From Dacryopinax spathularia (lineage: Eukaryota > Basidiomycota > Dacrymycetes > Dacrymycetales > Dacrymycetaceae): DNA of 64,000 bases. The position numbers and the translations under genes were made by a program. The DNA is taken from NCBI GenBank assembly GCA_037974965.1, contig JBBPFI010000018.1, forward strand, positions 310,001 to 374,000. Direction: 5' to 3'. Below, piece after piece: positions 12,065 to 22,872 of this stretch. The notes below the pieces were generated by a model. The model was not told where the DNA came from, did no database searches, and saw nothing but the letters and a program-made list of their open reading frames with translations. The number at the start of each line of letters is the position of its first letter. Position 1 is the first letter of the stretch.

Positions 12065-13319
12065 ATGGCCGCTGCTCTCTGTTCTGCTCTACTGGTGTTG
12101 CTCTCCCTGACGTTGGGCGCGGCTGCCTACCCCCAGCCTCTCCCTCTGACTGGACCTGCCAAGTTCACCCACGACCCAGCGATAATCTATAACCCCCAGT
12201 CGGACTACTACTACGTTTTCAGCACACATGGCGGTGTCGCTAGGAGTCACGAGCTACTGGGGCCGTGGACGGCTATAGGGCAGTATTTGCCTACGGGGTG
12301 TTCGATTGTTACTTCTGTATGTGCTGGGCTGCTTTTGGGTATTAGGGTTGAGCACTGATGGAGGGGTAGAATGCGGGACATTGTGATACTTGGGCGCCGG
12401 ATGTGCATTACCTGAATGGTACGAGTGCCTTTGGAATCGGGGCTTCTTGAAGCTGACAGCACTTTCTAAGGACAATACTACCTGTACTACGCGATCAGCG
12501 GGTTCGGTTCGCAGAACAGCACAATTGGGGTTGCGACCAGTCCCACCATGGAGTATGGTACGCGCCTTCCCATTTTCGATTAACCTGGATCGACGCTGAC
12601 CCGGTCGCAGGTTCTTGGACGGACCACGGCGCCGTCTTCTCCAGCACCGACGGCGACACCTACAACGCGATCGACCCCAACCTAATCGTCTACGACGACC
12701 AGCTCCTGCTGACATTCGGCTCCTACTGGGCCGACATCTACCAATTCCCGCTCTCTCCGTCCGGCCTCACACCCCTGCACAACCCGCCAAATCTGACCTG
12801 GGTCTCATTCAACTCCACTCCTCCCCAGTCGGAGGAAGGGGCGTTCATCTATAAGCCTAAGAACAGCGAGTGGTATTATCTGTTTTACTCGAGCGGGGTT
12901 TGCTGTGCGTTTGTGGCTGATGATCTGCCCGCGCCGGGGGACGAGTATAAGGTGTTTGTGGGACGGGCTAAGACGCCGATGGGGCCGTTTGTGGATAAGA
13001 ATGGGGTGCCACTGCTCCAGACCGGGGGGACGGAGGTGCTCGCGAGCCATGATAATATCTATGCTCCGGGTGGGACCTCGCTATTCTGGTTAGTAAGCTT
13101 TTTCCCAAGGCTGGTATGGTACGATGATTGTGGTGCAGGGACCCGAAATCGGGAAGGGACGTGATTGCGTATCATTGGCGGCCCCGTGACAACATTCAGG
13201 GTGATGCGAACTCTATGTTGGGGCTGAACTATGTCGACTTCTCATCAGTAAGCACCCTTCCCATCCGCCTGACATCTCTCACTGATTCGCTCCAGGGATG
13301 GCCCGTCCTGGTCGATTAG
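12065..13319 (+). CDS. Secreted endo-1,5-alpha-L-arabinanase, GH43
   Basis: Cuts the alpha-1,5-arabinan backbone of pectin side chains. The start gives a signal peptide (MAAALCSALLVLLSLTLG) ending before AYPQPLPLTG. The mature chain begins with FTHDPAIIYN, where the Asp is the catalytic base. CDTWAPDVHYLNG and the pKa-setting Asp in YNAIDPNLIVYDD follow. The acid Glu is in QSEEGAFIYK. A typical GH43 ending, PRDNIQGDANSMLGLNY, is seen, closing with SGWPVLVD and a stop at 13317. Introns lie near 12316-12371, 12420-12471, 12558-12610, 13088-13138 and 13247-13296. The length is that of a bare catalytic domain. It is convergent with the sugar transporter (66 bases between stops) and likely shares its role. 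Confidence 0.88.
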
Positions 13320-13384
13320 GATGGAATCGAAAAGCTATTCCATACATTGTTTCACCGTAAATACAAAAACGAGACCCCGTGTTC

Positions 13385-15197
13385 TCATGCAACAGTATCA
13401 ATATGCTGCGCGGTATCTTTTTCCACTGGGTAGTCCTCTTTCCCTGCACCCATCGGGCCCAGATGATGCCCTCCAACAATACCCTGCGCTATCGCTTCCT
13501 CCTCTTCGCGGCCCTTCTTGATCATTGTCGCTTCCTTGTTGAAAGCCACAAACACCGGGCTCGTCTCGAACTGCCGCGTGTAAGTAACGTATCGAGGGAG
13601 TAAAGTGGGTAACTGCGACATACCAGCTCGTCCATCTCCTCCAACCTCCTCCCCGCCGTCTCGGGGTAAAACGCCCACATTGTCACCGCATTTGTAAACG
13701 AGCAAATAGCAAAAACCATCATATACCTCCACTGCACGTTCCCAAACGCGACCGGCGTGACTTCCGCAATCATGAAGTTGCTCACCCACGCCGACATGCT
13801 CGTCAAACTCGTCCCCTTCGCCCTCGTCCTCGTATTGAAAATCTCCGCCGGGTACGCCCATGACAGCGGGCCGATCGCGGCGGAGAAACAGAAATTGAAC
13901 GCCCATGTCATGAGGATGAATATCCAGCCTGCGGCGACTTTGCCCGTTATGTTGGAGTAGTTCGCCATTATGGCGGTGGAGACGATGAACCAGACTGTGT
14001 CGAGCAGGTTGGCGATGATGAGCGGGCGACGCCGGCCGAGCGCGTCGACGAAGAGGACGCAGCAGGCTTCGCCGATGAGGGCGATGACGCTGTTGATGGA
14101 TTGGACGAGGAGGGTTTGGTGCGCTTGGAAGCCGATGGCGGCGAACTGTTCGCTCATTACCTTAAATTCTAGTTTCGTAAGAGCAGGGCTTACAATCTGA
14201 GGACTGTAGTACTGGATAGCGGATACGCCAGTCATTTGCACCGAGAACTGCAGGATGAACCCGAGCGCAAGTCGGCGGAAGTTCGACGGCACGAAGAACA
14301 GTTCTCCCCAGGACTGCACATATCAAGATCAGCCCTCTTCTCCTTCTTCCCCGTCCCTAATTCGCGAGCTTACCACCTGCCCAATCTCCGCCTCCCTCCT
14401 CAACGCCTCATTAATATCCGCCAACTCATTAACCACAAACGGATCGTTCGTATTCCCATGCGCGTGCAGCCGTGCAAGGTTCGCGAGTGCTTCTTCCTGC
14501 CGGCCCTTGGAGGCGAGCCAGCGCGGGGATTCGGGGAAGAAGAGTATGAAGCAGAAGAGGGGCACGGCGGGGACGGCTTGGATGCCGAAGGGGACGCGCC
14601 ATTGACGTTGATCTTGCCAGAAGAAGGCGCCGTATCCTATTCAACCCTCAGCTGATCAGCCTGTGCTCTCTGATCCTTTGAGAACAGGAGGGAAGGGGAG
14701 GAGCAGGACTCACCGATCCAGGAAGCGATAAACGCCCCAATACCCAAAAAGAACTGCGTGAGCGTGATAAGCTTCCCCCGAATACTAGGGTGCGAGATCT
14801 CGCTCTGATATATCGGCGCCAGCGTCGCAAGCATGCCTATCCCCACGCCCGCCAAAAACCGGCCCACCATCAGCGTAGCTAAATTGTACGCCGCCGTCTG
14901 GCATATACTGCCGACGATGAACACGACCGTGCTGCCCATGATGGCCTTCCTGCGCCCGAGGTAGTCGCCTAAAAGGCCGGCGGGGACGGACCCGAAGAGG
15001 GCGCCGAGGACGAGCAGGGAGACTATGAACCCCTGCGAGGTGGGGTCGGCGGTTGAGGCGTGCGGGCCCATTTGGTCCAGGAAGGGCTTGCCGGGTAGGA
15101 TGGAGGAGATCACACCGAGGTCGTAGCCGAAGAGGATGGAGCCGAGGGCCGCGAAGCAGCCGCACAGCCAGGTGTAGACTTTGGGCGAGAGAGGCAT
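13385..15197 (-). CDS. MFS sugar transporter (pentose/hexose:H+ symporter family)
   Basis: A twelve-helix importer of the fungal sugar porter family. Family signatures appear in order: FGYDLGVISSIL in helix 1, GLLGDYLGRRKA, VGRFLAGVGIGMLA, SEISHPSIRGKLIT, FPESPRWLASKGR after helix 6, FSVQMTGVSAIQYYSP in helix 7, FVDALGRRRPL, SWAYPAEIFNTRTRAKGTS and YPETAGRRLEEMDEL. A charged C-terminal tail of about 60 residues follows. Introns lie near 13565-13625, 14165-14200, 14315-14375 and 14636-14715. Its place between an endo-arabinanase and an arabinofuranosidase suggests L-arabinose or arabino-oligosaccharides as substrate. That is inference from position; the sequence alone shows only a sugar porter. 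Confidence 0.9.
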
Positions 15198-16190
15198 CTT
15201 GGCGGACTGTAGCTTGGACCAGCAGGCGGGATTGAGTGGTGTTTCTGGTCAAGTGTTGTAGAAGGCCAAGTAGGGAAGACCTCCAACCGTGGAACTGGGA
15301 GGAGGATGCAGGATGTCGTCGCCCAGATATGGTCGTCGAGCAGGGGACGTCGCGAACCTCTCGCAAGTCAGGAACATTTCATTTCCAGCCTTATAACGCG
15401 GCCCGGCTGGTCAATGACACCGTCACCATCGGTCGTCCTCAGCCCGACCCACCGACCCACGCTTCCAAAGATAGGATATTCTTCCCCACATGCCCCTGTC
15501 GGACGCCGTCAGAAGCACAAGCCTCAGCCTAAGCAAGCTCGAGAGCTCAAGGGGCGTCTTAGGACGAGGCGGGCTAATGACCCTCCGGGCGTGGATTGTG
15601 TTGGTGGTCGTCCGTATGGGCACGTCGTCGCGTACCTTCGGATCTAAGAAGCAACCAAAGAGAGCATGCCTTCCCCCAAACGCGAAGTCACGCGAAGACA
15701 CTCGAGGCGATTTTCATGCAAAGCGGTAGAATCCGGCACAGTGCGACTTTTCCATGTTGGATGATCGGAGTCGGGGCGTGCGAAGGTAGAAGCCTAATTC
15801 TAGGTTTGTTACAAATCCGAGGGGTGGTCGTGCGGAGAAGCGGGGAAACTGAACGGGACGTCATCAGCGCGTCGCGTGGCAGTTCCGAATGTCAAAACCA
15901 CGCGACGCACGGACGTTTGGCGTCGCTTCTCGGCTGTTCAACCGACTTTATCTTCTCCGACCGAAAGGCGCTTTCATTTCCCTGCTTGCATATTCTGCGG
16001 ATGTCGAGCTTCGGAATAGGAACGTACCGAGGACCGAATGGAATGTGTACTGTATTGGGAGGATGAGGTGGCCTGATTGAGCGGGCGAGGCACTGGACCC
16101 CTCCTCCTCCTCATCCTGCTCAACGGCTACTTTTCGTACCTGCTTGAATTGCTCTTGTGCTCGACGACGACCTTGACAAGATAGACGACA
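15198..16190. promoter_or_regulatory. Shared divergent promoter region of sugar transporter and GH51 genes
   Basis: About 1 kb separating two divergent genes that likely work together, so it is the natural place for common control. An inverted CGG-N6-CCG pair lies at 15724-15735, the spacing bound by some fungal Zn2Cys6 activators. A single such site can arise by chance. No coding frame is convincing here. Confidence 0.4.
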
Positions 16191-18250
16191 ATGGCACCTG
16201 TCGAGATCCAGATCGACCCAAAACGGGTCATCTCACAGGTAGACCCGCGTATCTACTCGGGCTTCACAGAGCACATGGGTACGTCTCCTCGACCTCCCCA
16301 CCCATCCCGTCAACGTGCTGATCATCTGGCTGGCAGGGCGATGCATCTACGGCGGTCTCTACGACCCCGACTCCCCCCTCTCCGACCCCAAGACCGGTTT
16401 CCGGAAAGACGTCCTCGAGGCCATCCGTTCTCTGCGCGTGCCCATCGTCCGCTACCCAGGGGGGAACTTCGTCTCTTCCTACAGGTGGCAAGACGGCATT
16501 GGCCCCCGGGACCAACGGCCAAGGAGGCCGGAGCTGGCTTGGTTGGGAGAGGAGAGCAACCAGTTTGGGACGGATGAGTTTATGGAGTGGTGTAGGGAGG
16601 CGGGGGTGGAGCCGTATATCTGCTTGAATATGGGGACGGGGACTTTGGAGGATGCGTTGGGCTGTGAGTCCTATATTCCTTACTGCGCCTATCTATCCTG
16701 AACGAGATGTAGGGGTCGAGTACTGCAATGGTACTGGAAGTGCGTCGCCCCTCAATTTGAGCGGTGGAGAGAGCTCATCGGAGCCATGTAGATACCTACT
16801 GGGCCAACCAACGCCGGAAGAACGGCCACCCCGAACCATACAAAGTCAAATACTGGTCTCTCGGAAACGAAGGTCCGTCTCCCATTCCCCATCCCTTCTC
16901 CTTCCCCCTTCTCACCCATTCACAGTCTACGGGTAATCCCACTCCGCCTCTCCCTTCCCCTCACAACACGCTAACGCAACGCGCAGACCATGGCAAGTAG
17001 GCCAAATGACCGCCTCCGACTATGCGAAAACCGCCTTCCAATGGGCGAAAGCCCTCAAGCTCTTGGACCCGAGTATCGAGTTGATCTCGTGTGGGGAAGT
17101 GGGGTACACGGCGTGGGACGGGGAAGTGTTGAGTGTTCTTGCGCCTGTGGTGAAGTATCATTCGTTGCATCAGGTGCGTTCTTACTTTACTTTCCATTTC
17201 TCCTCTCCTGCTGTGCCGCCGATTGGGTCGGTCTGGGGAGGAGAGGGTTGTGGGGTTGGGAGTTGAGGCTGATGAGGAAGACAGTATACGATCTCGGCGG
17301 GAGATCATATGATAAATGTTACTGGCCCGGCGGGGGCGGAGAAGGGGATAGAGATCACGAAGAGTGTGTCCGTCTCCCTCCCTTTCCATCAGTTACGACT
17401 GACGGTCTATGCAGGCCTTATCGCGCTCGCAAGGATCCAGAACGACGTCAAAGAGCCCATCACGATCTGCTTCGAGTGCGCCCTTCTCTCTCGTCTTTCC
17501 TCACTGGGCTTGCCGAGCTGATCGCTAACGACAGCGAATGGAACGTCTGGGACCCCACGCGTGCTATAGGCTCTGAAGGCGCTGAGGAGCACTACGATCT
17601 CTCTGACGCCCTTGCAGTCGGATGCTGGCTGAACGTCTTCATCCGAAAGGCAGACATAGTCAAGATCGCCTGTATTGCCCAGTCCGTACGTCCCTCCGCC
17701 CCCTCCCTCCGTCCCAACCCCTCCTCCGTCCCACGAATGAGCTGTTGTGGCAATATGCTGATCGCACATCGTGTAGGTGAACGTCATCTCACCCCTGATG
17801 ACCCGCCCCGACGGCATGTACAAACAAACGACCTTCCACCCCCTCTACCTCTTCGCGAACTACATGCGCGGCACCTCCCTAAAAGTGGACATAGTCGGCT
17901 CCACGACCTACACGGGCCCCACACGCCCTCCGTGGATCCAGCATGTCTGCCCTCCCACCCTGTTAGACGCCTCCTGCGTCCTGTCCGAAGACGGGCGGGA
18001 GATCCGGCTGGCGGTGGTGAACCGCGATTCAGAGCAGGATCAAGAGGTGGTGTGCAATTTTGCGGGTGTGAAGGTGGGGGAAAGGGCGAAGGTGTATGAG
18101 GTCTGGAGTCAGGAGGGATTGGGGGCGAAGAACTCGTTCGAGGATCCGGAGAGGGTTAGGGTGGTGGAGAGGACGGAGGATGTGAGGGGTGGGAGGGTGA
18201 GGGTGAAGAGGCATTCGTTTGCGTTGGTGTGCTTTGAGGTCGTGCAGTAA
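16191..18250 (+). CDS. Alpha-L-arabinofuranosidase, GH51, intracellular type
   Basis: Releases L-arabinose from arabino-oligosaccharides. The chain begins [20 protein letters not shown] with no signal peptide, so it should act in the cytosol on imported oligosaccharides. Landmarks are [40 protein letters not shown], the acid/base Glu in KYWSLGNE and the nucleophile in FDEWNVW, the latter formed across an intron ending near 17535. [18 protein letters not shown] and a C-terminal beta domain follow. About eight introns are present, near 16279-16337, 16662-16713, 16730-16785, 16872-16986, 17175-17283, 17367-17413, 17480-17535 and 17686-17776. This short form resembles bacterial and cytosolic fungal GH51 enzymes, not the larger secreted ones. 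Confidence 0.88.
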
Positions 18251-18416
18251 TCGGTGCAGGAAAAACTGTAGTTAAAGAATGCGGTGATATACATTGCGGT
18301 TTTTGGTTCTAGTTTCTAGGAATGCGTACAGGATACAGTATAAACGCCCATCAAGGGCAGCCGCACCAGCGGCGATGCCTACATTCGTCCGTCCATCCAG
18401 GATGGACGTGTAATGT

Positions 18417-19078
18417 TCAAACAGGGTTGACATACCTCCAATCCCTCACCCATTTCCTCCACTCCGGTTCCTCCTGCGCTTCCCTCCCCTCCATCTCTCT
18501 CTCCTCAGCCCTCTCCTCAACCTCACCGTCTCCTAGTCCTCGCCCGGTTAAAGCGGACTCGGACTGGACTTTCAGCTCATCCGCCTCCCCCCGAGCGTCG
18601 ATAGATGATGAGGATGCTTCAGGATCGCGGCGAACGATCACGACTGGTTTTGGCGAGTCCCAGCATTTTCTTTCGGCTCGGCGGGGACAGTTGGACCCGT
18701 TGGGACCATTGGAGGATGTTATGTCCCGGCGGAGGTGGCCCGTGCGCTGTTGTGATTGTCAGTATCAAGATGATGGAGAGGTATCATCATCATCATCATC
18801 GGACATGTGCTGGTCCGCGACGAGCGGGTTGGAGAAGGAGAAAGACGTACCAGGTCATAGGCGCATACACCGGCTTCTTCATACCCGCAGTCGAGCCGGA
18901 GGGAGGACTCGATAGAGTGGTCGTTCGATGTGTTTAGGGCGTCATGGGAGGGGCAGGTGTAGAGACATTTCTGCCGGGTCGGGGTTTGGGCTTGGGAGGA
19001 GGAGGTTGGGGCGCTCTGGGCGACGGGGAGGAGGAAGGCGAGGATGGACAGGGGGAGGAAAAGGGAGAGGGTGCGCAT
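18417..19078 (-). CDS. Small secreted cysteine-rich protein
   Basis: Two exons encode a secreted protein of about 185 residues. The signal peptide is MRTLSLFLPLSILAFLLPVA. The mature region has six spaced cysteines: C-x3-C in CLYTCPSH, then LDCGYEEAGVCAYD, and after the intron SNCPRRAERKCW. The intron (18740-18846 region) joins AYDL to RTGHLRRDITSSNG. This C-Y-x-CP ... C-Y ... C-x-Y ... TG-L ... CP layout resembles an unnamed secreted family I recall from mushrooms and relatives. The C-terminal half is acidic and Glu-rich and looks disordered. Function is unknown. Confidence 0.6.
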
Positions 19079-19946
19079 TAGAGCTTTTCGTTGTCTAGGT
19101 TGGGGCGCAGGCGCGCAGGAGAAACGACAGAGAAGCAGGCTTTCTAGGACGAAACAAGCCTAGCAGACCAGTCAAGAGTACGGTGGGGGGAGATAGCGAC
19201 AAGGCGCGAGCACAGAGCAGTTTGGGGTTTTATACCCCCCTCCCGATCAAGTTTCGTCATCGCCGAGCATCACAGCCAAAGGCGGTCGAGGCGACCGAGG
19301 CGACAGTATACCGGCCAGAAGGGTACCCGAACAACGATACGGGCAGGGCCAGGCGGCGACATGAGGATGAAACGCAGGACCATTGACTGTTCGTCATTGC
19401 GTATCAGCCCGGTACTTGCGGGCCAGTGCCAATGTGAGGGTGGCTCTGGCCGGTGGGGTTGGTCGTCAAGCAGATAATTCAAGCCCAGTCTGTTGGAGGC
19501 GAAACGCAAAGCGACGTTTGTGCCACTGCACCGCGCGATCAGGGAGCAAGGAAGCACACGACCGCGAAAATGTAGCGGTCCTTATCGCCGCCCACACCGA
19601 GGAGAAGAAAGGGAGAACAATACGATGCGAAACAATAACGTTGCTGAGAGGGGGGTGAATCAGGAGGACGGCGGCTGTGTTGGAAGAACTGCATGGAAGC
19701 ATGAGAAAGAAGCAGGAGGACCGCCTTGGTCAGTGGATCAGCCGTGTGGATGCACGTGATTGGGCGCTTGGCGGAAGCTGAGGGGCGGGGGCGGTGAAGG
19801 GGTGTTTCCTTTTTGGGATGAGGGAGTACGTCCCTTGGCGTGACGTGCACCGTCCCCCGTAGCAACAGGTTATTGTCGCCTGACTCTTTGCTTCACTATT
19901 GTCTTTGTAGCAAGCATTTTCAGAACTTGAATAGGAAGAAAGAAAG
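19079..19946. other. Intergenic, divergent promoters
   Basis: About 870 bases upstream of both the secreted protein and the SRP receptor gene. No gene was recognised. Confidence 0.4.
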
Positions 19947-22614
19947 ATGCTCGACCACTGCTCAATATCCCACAAAGGCGCGCACCTCTTCCCCCTCACT
20001 GCTCCTCCTACCCCATCAGAGCTAACTCTGGCATGCAGGCGGCCTCGTCCTCTGGTCCCGGTCATACACACCCGCCTCTCCGCTCGGGCCCGTCAACGCG
20101 CTCGTACGGGAAGCACTTATCGAGGGCCGCTCTGGATCTTCTAATGGACCGGGAGTTGGGGCTGGAGGGGACGGAGATGAGACGGAGAGTTATGAGAAAG
20201 ATGGGTATACGATCAGGTGGACGGCGGCTAACGATTTGGAGTTGATCTTTGTTGTGCGTCGCGCTCCGTCTCCCCATACTTTTGACGCCCCGGCCTTGCC
20301 CACTCCCTATCCTCCCTTTCCTGCTCCGGCTGCCAGTTATGAGCGGGAAAGCGATCAGGGCATAATATGCTAATATATGCGCCCAGGTCGCATACCAGCG
20401 TTTCCTCCAACTAACATACGTCCCCGCCCTCCTGCACCAAATCCGCACTCTCTTCCTAAAACTCTTCACCCCCTTCCTGGAATCTCTCACAGCCTCGCTT
20501 CACGCAACAGGATCGACGCTCATCCTCCCTCCTGGCGCCACTGTCGGGGCAGAGGGCGGAGTGGGACAGTGGGACTTTGAGAGGGCGTTCAAGGGCTGGG
20601 ATAAGGTTTTCGACCAGGTTTTGAAGGGGTTGCAGCGGGCTGCGGAGGAGGAGAGGAGGACTCGCCGCGGCCCAGCTGGTGCGGGTGTACCTGCGTCTCT
20701 GCATCCTGCTGCAGGAGAGAAGAGCTGTACGTGTTTACGCTGCATATATGCTACTCCCTACTCACACAGGGAGCAGTGCCGCCCCCCGACCCGGCTGCGG
20801 AAGAGGCGCATACGGAGGAAGAGATAGCGCGCAATGTTGAGGCTCTTAAGACCCGGCTCAGAGGGCGTGGAGGAGCTGCAGCTGCTGCCGTGGGGAGGAA
20901 AGGCAGGAGGGGGCATAAGGGCAAGGGGGCTAGCGGGACGGGGACACCTGCTAGCGAGTGCGTTCTGTTTTGCCTACGATGTAGTGAGGATCAGCGCTGA
21001 TTGTTATTGGGTTCCGTGAACAGCTCGGGCTCGGATACATTCGCCACTCCTTCTCCTGCCAAACCCAAGAAAGCCCAAAGGAAATGGGGCGACTCCCTCC
21101 CCACATCAGAAGAAATCGCAGCGCTCGACTACTCGCTCGACTACTCTTCCCCTCCTCCAGTCGGCACATCGCCCTCCAACGGCACTTTGCCTCCTCCACC
21201 AGATCTGAGCGAGTTGGTGGACCAGACCGCTATGGGGAAGAGGAACAAGCAGGGCTTGTACGAAGTCGCTGACCTTGACGTGGGGGCACAAGATCCGGAG
21301 GAGGAGGATATCCTCTCGCGCGCTTTTGGGCCGGACTCCGGCTCCTCGCTCTCCGCCCCAGCGGCAAAGGAGGCCAGTACAGGCTGGCTAGGCAGTCTGG
21401 TTTCGAGAGTCACTGGGACGAAGCAGTTGACCGCGGCGGATTTGGAGCCTGTCTTGGCGGCTATGAAGGAGCATCTGATGAGGAAGAACGTCGCTGCCGA
21501 AATAGCAGACAAGGTCGTCGAAGGTGTAGGCAAGGAGTTAGTAGGAAGAAGAGTAAGCGGGTTCAACGGTACGTCTATCCGTTCGTCCTCTCAACTCATC
21601 GACAGAGCACTGACCCCCCGGTCCGCAGGTATTCGGACGGAAGTCCGCCGCGCTCTGGCAGCTACTATAACGCGTATCCTCACCCCTAAAACGTCTACCG
21701 ACCTCCTCCTCGCCATCCGCGCAAAGCGCTCCTCTTCCACCGCAACGACTGCCCAGCCGTACAGCCTCACTTTCGTAGGAGTGAACGGTGTCGGCAAATC
21801 AACAAACCTCTCAAAAGTCGCTTTCTGGCTCCTCCAGAACGGACTGGACGTCCTCATCGCCGCCTGTGACACGTTCAGAAGCGGAGCGGTCGAGCAGCTT
21901 AGGGTGCATGTGAGGAATTTGGGACTTTTGGGAGGCGTGGGTGGGGAAGGGGGGAGGAGGGTCGAGTTGTATGAGAAGGGGTATGGGAAGGACGCGGCTG
22001 GGATCGCGAGGGAGGCTATTGCTTATGGTGCGCTTCTGTTTCCTTCCTGCTACTCTGCTATCTGATGCTGAGGAATGTACGTAGCGAAGGAGAACGGATT
22101 CGATGTGGTTCTCATTGATACGGCTGGAAGGATGCAGGATAACGAGGTGCGTTGCCTTCCTACTACTATTATATTGTACAAGGCGCATGGTCTGATCGTC
22201 GTCCCCGCAGCCCCTCATGCGCGCCCTAGCCAAACTAGTAGCCGTCAACAACCCCGACAAAATCATCTTCGTAGGCGAAGCGCTCGTAGGGAACGAAGCC
22301 GTCGACCAACTCACAAAATTCGACCGCTCTCTCCGTGACTTCAGCGCTTCCTCCGGCCTAGGAGCCGGGAATGGACGGGGGATCGACGGGATGTTGATTA
22401 CCAAATGGGATACGGTGGATGACAAGGTTGGTGCGGCGCTGAGTATGACGTATGTTACTGGGCAGCCGATCTTGTTTGTTGGGTGTGGGCAGGTGAGTCG
22501 TTTTGTCGGATTTGTTTGGGGAAAGAGGGGATATTGATGCGTGAGCGGTAGACGTATACGGATTTGAGACAGTTGAAGGTGGGACATATTGTCGATGCGC
22601 TGTTGCGCGATTGA
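19947..22614 (+). CDS. Signal recognition particle receptor alpha subunit
   Basis: A GTPase of the ER membrane that docks the SRP-ribosome complex. The N-terminus [20 protein letters not shown] is the SRX domain, which binds the beta subunit. A charged linker ([20 protein letters not shown]) follows, then an SRP54-type helical N domain ([19 protein letters not shown]). The G domain has [15 protein letters not shown] (G1), [18 protein letters not shown] (G3) and TKWD (G4; the usual form is TK-D). It ends [12 protein letters not shown]. Introns include 20255-20389, 20726-20771, 20955-21020, 21568-21628, 22026-22076, 22147-22210 and 22492-22550. The first junction (about 19978-20038) has no GT donor; a GC-AG intron fits best, with a GCTAAC branch site 12 to 17 bases before the acceptor. 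Confidence 0.93.
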
Positions 22615-22872
22615 TCGGCGGCCCACCTCCCGTGGATGGTTCGACTATGTCTCGATATCGATGCAAAGGGTGGGAAGTACACTATCGGCGCCGGGCATTG
22701 CCGCCAAGGGCAGATGCCGCAAACCGGGCTGCATGTCGGGAATAAACCTGAATCCACTGCTCTGCATCGAACGACAATTGCCGATCCAATAATCCAATAT
22801 TCATTTACCCAATAAAGACAGTCTGTAAAGATAGGTATCCGCTCTCAAATCATCATGATATCTCCACTGCTC

